Assembly: GCA_018432645.1 (NCBI GenBank)
Contig: JAHDSP010000264.1
Location: 1-10,707, forward strand
Reading direction: 5' to 3'
Length of the DNA stretch: 10,707 nucleotides
Origin: Bacteroidales bacterium
Lineage (GTDB): Bacteria; Bacteroidota; Bacteroidia; Bacteroidales; DTU049
Numbering within the stretch: the stretch's first letter is position 1; the number at the start of each line of letters is the position of its first letter. Below, in pieces: positions 6,396-10,707 of the stretch. The notes below the pieces were generated by a model. That model saw only the letters and a program-made list of their open reading frames with translations. It did not search any database and was not told the DNA's origin. Both the position numbers and the translations under genes were made by a program.

Positions 6396-6456
6396 TTGCA
6401 ACACCCAAAATTTCAAAATTAATATTGATAATCAAATACTTATAAGGGTGTTGCAA
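6396..6456. repeat. 61-bp inverted-repeat element
   Basis: TTGCAACACCC at 6396-6406 and GGGTGTTGCAA at 6446-6456 form a perfect 11-bp inverted repeat around 39 AT-rich bases. Outside the arms a weaker match continues: TTTTCCGCA on the left and the complement of TGCTGAAAA on the right, with a length offset of a few bases. It could be a small MITE-like remnant, the joined ends of a lost insertion sequence, or a long hairpin in the gyrA upstream region. It is separate from the element at 6164-6352. Confidence 0.5.
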
Positions 6457-6520
6457 AAAAGTGCTGAAAATAGGATTAAACATAACTACTAATATTTTTT
6501 AAAAAATTATCATTTCTTTA

Positions 6521-6552
6521 TTTTACCTTTTGATTTATTTTTAGTAAATTTG
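6521..6552 (+). promoter_or_regulatory. gyrA promoter
   Basis: TTTTA at 6521-6525, a 19-base spacer, then TAAATTTG at 6545-6552, an exact TAnnTTTG box. The gyrA ATG follows 22 bases later. No operator or Shine-Dalgarno is apparent. Confidence 0.65.
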
Positions 6553-6574
6553 CAAATAAATATATACTATTTTT

Positions 6575-9136
6575 ATGGATAATGAAGCAAATGAATTAAC
6601 TCAAGGAGGTGGGCAGATTTTTGATATTAACATAGAAGAGCACATGAAGACTGCCTATATTAACTATTCTATGTCTGTAATAGTTTCTAGAGCTCTGCCA
6701 GATGTACGTGATGGACTAAAACCAGTACATAGACGAGTTTTATTTGGTATGTTCGAGTTGGGATTGTATTCTAATAGGCCAACTAAAAAAAGTGCTCGTA
6801 TTGTAGGTGAAGTATTAGGTAAATATCACCCACATGGCGATTCATCTGTTTATGATGCTATGGTACGTTTGGCTCAACCTTGGTCTATGCGTTACCCATT
6901 AGTTGATGGACAAGGTAATTTCGGTTCTATAGATGGAGATAGCCCCGCAGCAATGCGTTATACAGAAGCTAAACTAAGTAAATTAGCAGAAGAAATGCTC
7001 GCTGATTTAGATAAAGACACAGTAGATTTTCAAAATAATTTTGATGATTCACTTCGTGAACCTATGGTTTTACCTTCTAAAATTCCTAATTTGCTCCTTA
7101 ATGGTTCATCAGGTATTGCTGTTGGTATGGCTACAAATATGCCACCTCATAATCTTGGTGAGGTTATAGATGGTATTATAGCTTATATCGATAATAGAGA
7201 TATAACAGTTGAAGAATTAATGAACTTTATCAAAGGTCCTGATTTCCCAACTGGTGGCTTAATATATGGCATTGATGGAGTAATAGAAGCATATAAAACA
7301 GGAAGAGGTAGAGTAGTGGTACGTGGTGAAGCTGAATTTGTAGAAAATAATAATAAATCTCAAATAATAATCTCTAGCATTCCTTATCAAGTAAATAAAA
7401 GTGATCTAGTTCAGAAAATAGCTGATTTAGTAGAATCAAAAAAGATAGATGGTATCACTGATATTCGTGATGAATCTGATAGAGATGGCATCCGTGTAGT
7501 GATAGACCTGCGCCGTGATGCTAATGCTAATGTTATTCTCAATTCTTTATATAAATTTAGTCCTCTACAATCTTCTTTTAGTATTAATAATATTGCTCTT
7601 GTTAATGGAAAGCCAGAAACATTGAATCTCATTCAGCTAATTCACTATTATGTAGAGCATCGCCACGAAGTTATTATTCGTAGATCTAGATATGAACTTA
7701 ACGAAGCTGAGAAAAGAGCTCATATTTTACAAGGTCTATTAAAAGCCTTAGACTTTATAGATGAGGTCATTGCTATCATCAGAGCTAGTGAAACTGTAGA
7801 TATAGCAAAAACAAATTTGATGGAACGTTTCGATTTTTCTGATATCCAAGCTTCTGCCATTGTAGATATGCGTCTACGAACATTGACAGGATTAGAACGA
7901 GATAAATTAGAAAGTGAATATAATGAACTAATGAAGAAAATTGCTTATCTAAAAGACGTCTTGAGTAATGTAGATCTACAAATGCAAATAATAAAAGATG
8001 AGCTTCTAGAAATTAAACAAAAATACAATGACAAACCTCGCACAGAAATCGATGTTCATGGCAAAAATGTTAGAATTGAAGATTTAATAGCTGATGAACC
8101 TGTAGTCATTACTATATCACATCTGGGCTATATTAAACGTACAAAACTGAGTGATTATCGTAGCCAAAATAGAGGTGGTAAGGGAAAAATAGCTTCAGAT
8201 ATAAGAAATGAAGATTTTATAGAAAATATATATATCGCCACTAATCATGATTATTTATTACTTTTTACTAAAAAAGGCAAAGTCTATTGGTTGAGAGTTT
8301 TCGAAATACCAGAAGCAGCTCGTAATGCTAAAGGAAAACCTATTCAAAACTTGATTGCTATAGATGCTGATGATAAAATTCAAACAATTATCAATACTAA
8401 AAATTTAGAAGATGCAGATGCTATAAAGGATGATTATGTTATTTTCATAACAACTAATGGAATAATTAAAAAGACTAGTTTGACTTTCTATGCTCGTCCA
8501 CGCAGTAGTGGTATCATAGCTTTAGGTATTCAAGAAGATGACAATCTTTTGCAAGTAGCGCACACACATGGTAATTCTGAAATATTTGTAGCTACTAGTG
8601 AGGGCAAAGCTGTTAGATTTAATGAAAAAGAAGTACGCCCTATGGGTAGGACAGCTACTGGTGTTAAAGCACTTTCTCTCAATTCTAGTACTGATAAAGT
8701 GATAGGTATGGTAGCATTGGAAAGTGAAAATCAACAAATCTTGGTTATTTCTGAGAAAGGTTATGGTAAACGCTCATTATTATCTGCTTATCGCAAAACT
8801 CACCGTGGTGCTAAAGGTGTCAAAGCTATGAATATTACTGATAAAACAGGAAATATTGTTAGCATTATTGATGTCGATAACCCAGACGATGATATCATGA
8901 TTATAACTAAAAACGGCATTGGTATTAGATTAAATATTTCTAATATTCCATTACTAAATAGAGTAACTCAAGGTGTTAGAATAATTAATTTAAATAGTGA
9001 TGATGCTATCGCTTCTGTAGCTAAGATAGCTCATGATATTGATAATGGTTCCATTAATGAAATAGAAGAAGATAATCTAAATAATGATGAAACTGATGTT
9101 ACAATCAATCAAGATGCAAATCTAGATGAATTTTAA
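6575..9136 (+). CDS. gyrA: DNA gyrase subunit A
   Basis: The cutting and rejoining subunit of DNA gyrase (A2B2 with GyrB), which introduces negative supercoils using ATP. At 853 aa it fits Bacteroidota GyrA. The N-terminal topoisomerase IIA core begins [26 protein letters not shown]; the catalytic tyrosine is Tyr129 in AAMRYTE (126-131). The quinolone pocket reads [12 protein letters not shown] (85-96), with Ser90 and Asp94 at the E. coli Ser83 and Asp87 positions, so no classic resistance change is present. The C-terminal beta-pinwheel (about 505-820) carries the GyrA box as QNRGGKG (531-537), which supports gyrase rather than topoisomerase IV ParC. It ends in an acidic, asparagine-rich tail (about 822-853). 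An AAGGAGGTG inside codons 10-13 is coding sequence, not a ribosome site. It has its own promoter; gyrB is not in the window. Confidence 0.98.
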   Translation: MDNEANELTQGGGQIFDINIEEHMKTAYINYSMSVIVSRALPDVRDGLKPVHRRVLFGMFELGLYSNRPTKKSARIVGEVLGKYHPHGDSSVYDAMVRLAQPWSMRYPLVDGQGNFGSIDGDSPAAMRYTEAKLSKLAEEMLADLDKDTVDFQNNFDDSLREPMVLPSKIPNLLLNGSSGIAVGMATNMPPHNLGEVIDGIIAYIDNRDITVEELMNFIKGPDFPTGGLIYGIDGVIEAYKTGRGRVVVRGEAEFVENNNKSQIIISSIPYQVNKSDLVQKIADLVESKKIDGITDIRDESDRDGIRVVIDLRRDANANVILNSLYKFSPLQSSFSINNIALVNGKPETLNLIQLIHYYVEHRHEVIIRRSRYELNEAEKRAHILQGLLKALDFIDEVIAIIRASETVDIAKTNLMERFDFSDIQASAIVDMRLRTLTGLERDKLESEYNELMKKIAYLKDVLSNVDLQMQIIKDELLEIKQKYNDKPRTEIDVHGKNVRIEDLIADEPVVITISHLGYIKRTKLSDYRSQNRGGKGKIASDIRNEDFIENIYIATNHDYLLLFTKKGKVYWLRVFEIPEAARNAKGKPIQNLIAIDADDKIQTIINTKNLEDADAIKDDYVIFITTNGIIKKTSLTFYARPRSSGIIALGIQEDDNLLQVAHTHGNSEIFVATSEGKAVRFNEKEVRPMGRTATGVKALSLNSSTDKVIGMVALESENQQILVISEKGYGKRSLLSAYRKTHRGAKGVKAMNITDKTGNIVSIIDVDNPDDDIMIITKNGIGIRLNISNIPLLNRVTQGVRIINLNSDDAIASVAKIAHDIDNGSINEIEEDNLNNDETDVTINQDANLDEF

Positions 9137-9143
9137 AAAAATA

Positions 9144-9174
9144 TTTTAAAATTGGTAAAATGGTATTATTTTTG
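9144..9174 (+). promoter_or_regulatory. Promoter of the TPR gene
   Basis: TTTTA at 9144-9148, 18 bases, then TATTTTTG at 9167-9174, an exact TAnnTTTG box, with the ATG 29 bases further on. It fills the 67-base gap after gyrA, so the TPR gene can be expressed alone even if some gyrA transcripts read through; no clear hairpin ends gyrA. Confidence 0.55.
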
Positions 9175-9203
9175 TAGAAAATTTTATTAAAAAATATTTC
9201 AAT

Positions 9204-10424
9204 ATGAAAACTAAAATTTTGTTTTTAAGTATTATACTTTTAATGAGTATAAGTTCATTTGCACAATCAAATAAAGTATTAGATGCATACAATTATTTAA
9301 AAGCTGGTAAATTGGATAAAGCAAAAGCTGCTATAGATGCTGCTGCTTTATATCCAGATACTAAAGATGATCCTAAAACATGGCTCTACAAAGGTAATGT
9401 TTATTTAGCCTTAGCTATTAAACAAAATGACCCCAAAAATCCATATAAGGATTTAGCTACTAATCCGTTAGATACTGCTCTAGAAGCTTATAAAAAATGC
9501 ATTATTTTAGATCCCAATTTTATCGCACCAAACGCCAGTCCCAATAGTCCAAGAGTAGGACTTAAATTTGTAGCTGATGAGTATTTTAATAAAGGAGCTA
9601 ATTATTTTAATAATAAAGATTTTAATAATGCTCTTTCATTTTTTGAGAAAACTAGAACTATCAGAAAAATTTATTCTAATACTCCAGATACATTAGCTGA
9701 TTTTTATGGTGCCGTGGCTGCTCTGAACCTTAAAGATACTATTACTGCAGAAAAATATTTAAAAGAGTTAACAACATATGCAGAATACAAAAATCCTACT
9801 GCTTTTAATTTACTTTTTGATATTTATCTAGCTAAAAAAGATACTACAAATATGCTAAAAACTATTGAATTAGCTAAAAAAAGATTTCCTGATAATAATG
9901 ACGTCCTCCTGCGCGAAATAAATTATTATTTAATTACAGGAAATATAGAAAAATCTCAAACCTTGCTAGAGGAAGCTATTGCTAAAGATCCTAATAATCA
10001 TATGCTTTATTATGTAGTTGGAACTAATTATGATCAACTATCGCAAGACACTACACTTAATCAAGAACGTAGAGATATGTTTTTCGAAGAAGCTAAAAAG
10101 TCTTATGAGAAAGCAATTGAACTGAATAATAATTTTTATGAAGCATATTATAACTATGGTGCATTATTATTTAATAAAGGTGTAGAAATTTTCAATAAAG
10201 CCAATGCTCTACCACCAACTGCTCAGGCAGAATATGAGAATCTAAAGAAAGTTTATGAAGATTTATGGCATCAAGCATTACCTCTATTAGAAAAAGCTCT
10301 ATCATTACAACCCGATGATATTCCAACATTATATACACTTAGAACTATCTATGCTAGATTATCAATGCCTGATAAACTCCAAGAAGTCAACCAAAAAATC
10401 GATAGTTTACAAAATAATCAATAA
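9204..10424 (+). CDS. Exported tetratricopeptide-repeat protein
   Basis: A 406-aa protein with a signal peptide (KTK, hydrophobic ILFLSIILLMSI, likely cleavage in SSFA-QSN after residue 20); no lipobox, so probably periplasmic and soluble. The mature protein is helical with about eight TPR-like units: roughly 23-56, 57-105, 122-155, 163-194, 199-230, 232-264, 266-310 and 312-371, plus a capping helix to 400. Clear unit ends are AYKKCIILDPNF (95-106), LLEEAIAKDPNN (254-265), SYEKAIELNNNF (300-311) and LLEKALSLQPDD (361-372). A stretch around 330-356 (NKANALPPTAQAEYENLKKVYEDLWHQ region) interrupts the eighth unit with extra helix. TPR arrays bind other proteins; the partner is unknown. An exported TPR gene right after gyrA is, as I recall, a recurring Bacteroidota arrangement. 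It ends at a strong terminator. Confidence 0.88.
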   Translation: MKTKILFLSIILLMSISSFAQSNKVLDAYNYLKAGKLDKAKAAIDAAALYPDTKDDPKTWLYKGNVYLALAIKQNDPKNPYKDLATNPLDTALEAYKKCIILDPNFIAPNASPNSPRVGLKFVADEYFNKGANYFNNKDFNNALSFFEKTRTIRKIYSNTPDTLADFYGAVAALNLKDTITAEKYLKELTTYAEYKNPTAFNLLFDIYLAKKDTTNMLKTIELAKKRFPDNNDVLLREINYYLITGNIEKSQTLLEEAIAKDPNNHMLYYVVGTNYDQLSQDTTLNQERRDMFFEEAKKSYEKAIELNNNFYEAYYNYGALLFNKGVEIFNKANALPPTAQAEYENLKKVYEDLWHQALPLLEKALSLQPDDIPTLYTLRTIYARLSMPDKLQEVNQKIDSLQNNQ

Positions 10425-10427
10425 TTC

Positions 10428-10443
10428 AATTCGAGTAATTAAT
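10428..10443 (+). repeat. Dispersed intergenic motif, copy 3
   Basis: AATTCGAGTAATTAAT matches positions 3-18 of the motif at 6137-6154 and 5080-5097 with one A-to-G change. It begins 4 bases after the TPR stop and ends just before the terminator stem. Confidence 0.4.
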
Positions 10444-10447
10444 TATT

Positions 10448-10480
10448 AAAAGAGTTGTCATAATTGACAACTCTTTTTTT
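10448..10480 (+). terminator. Rho-independent terminator of the TPR gene
   Basis: A perfect 13-bp stem, AAAAGAGTTGTCA at 10448-10460 and TGACAACTCTTTT at 10465-10477, with a 4-base TAAT loop, continuing into a T-run to 10480. The A-run before and T-run after would also let it work on the opposite strand. Confidence 0.93.
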
Positions 10481-10529
10481 ATTTATTAACTATTTTTTGT
10501 AATTTATTATTTGATATTTATCATTTATC

Positions 10530-10560
10530 TTATTATAATTTAATTTTTATGTTAATTTTG
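10530..10560 (+). promoter_or_regulatory. Promoter of the dehydrogenase gene
   Basis: TAATTTTG at 10553-10560 is an exact TAnnTTTG box, 22 bases before the ATG. The -33 region is less clear, with TTATTA at 10530-10535. The segment from 10551 is nearly identical to the DUF368 promoter. Confidence 0.55.
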
Positions 10561-10564
10561 CTAA

Positions 10565-10707
<143 letters not shown>

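Larger units (their letters stand above)
6010..6574. other. 565-bp intergenic region between the lipoprotein operon and gyrA
   Basis: The region separates divergent transcription units. In order it holds the lipoprotein-operon promoter (6027-6057), the second copy of the dispersed motif (6137-6154), the palindromic element (6164-6352), the 61-bp inverted repeat (6396-6456) and the gyrA promoter (6521-6552). I find no convincing open frame, tRNA or rRNA in it. Remaining stretches are plain AT-rich sequence. Confidence 0.7.

Noticed and set aside
6603..6611. AAGGAGGTG, a perfect Shine-Dalgarno-like sequence
   Set aside because: It lies inside gyrA codons 10-13 and the next ATG is over 30 bases downstream; residues before it begin the protein normally and the promoter fits ATG 6575.
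6839..6871. Quinolone-resistance change in gyrA
   Set aside because: Ser90 and Asp94 retain the residues found at the E. coli Ser83 and Asp87 positions.
7411..8737. Minus-strand open frames of 71-73 codons within gyrA
   Set aside because: Antisense to conserved gyrase domains, with no start signals or recognisable domains.

Overview
The window looks like a chromosomal stretch of an AT-rich member of the Bacteroidota, roughly 30% G+C by eye. Four things point there. Six transcription starts carry a TAnnTTTG-type -7 box, the Bacteroidota primary-sigma signature. Start codons lack Shine-Dalgarno sequences and sit behind A/T-rich leaders. The protein families (DUF368/PopT, Rieske-like small lipoprotein, gyrA followed by an exported TPR protein) are in a Bacteroidota style. 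An intergenic cluster of GGGCTnnAGCCC and GACCTnnAGGTC palindromes resembles repeats associated with REP-type (Y1) transposases in this phylum. I cannot name a genus.

Layout from left to right. 1-146 (-): N-terminus of an AlbA_2/Schlafen-type DNA-binding protein, running off the left edge. 300-1259 (+): a DUF368/PopT membrane protein, the family implicated in undecaprenyl-phosphate recycling. 1268-2212 (-): carbamate kinase, convergent with the previous gene. 2299-5016 (-): pyruvate phosphate dikinase, separated from arcC by a strong hairpin terminator. 5236-6009 (-): a two-gene lipoprotein operon, with a K/E-rich lipoprotein followed 3 bases later by a Rieske-like lipoprotein whose usual cluster ligands are incomplete. 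6010-6574: 565 bases without a gene, holding a palindromic, probably gene-less transposon-derived element, a separate 61-bp inverted repeat, and the gyrA promoter. 6575-9136 (+): DNA gyrase subunit A. 9204-10424 (+): an exported tetratricopeptide protein ending at a clean terminator. 10583-10707 (+): N-terminus of a short-chain dehydrogenase, running off the right edge.

Functionally this is mostly core metabolism and housekeeping. PPDK (PEP/pyruvate with PPi and AMP) and carbamate kinase (carbamoyl phosphate + ADP to ATP) could both conserve energy, but the terminator between them argues against one simple transcript. GyrA maintains supercoiling, and the DUF368 protein supports envelope carrier-lipid recycling. 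I see no phage, CRISPR, toxin-antitoxin or clear new multi-gene defence system. The least explained parts are the lipoprotein pair, the palindrome-rich element at 6164-6352, and a 16-18 bp motif repeated in three intergenic places. Re-examining the promoters also suggests that the DUF368 gene starts at ATG 300 rather than GTG 270.
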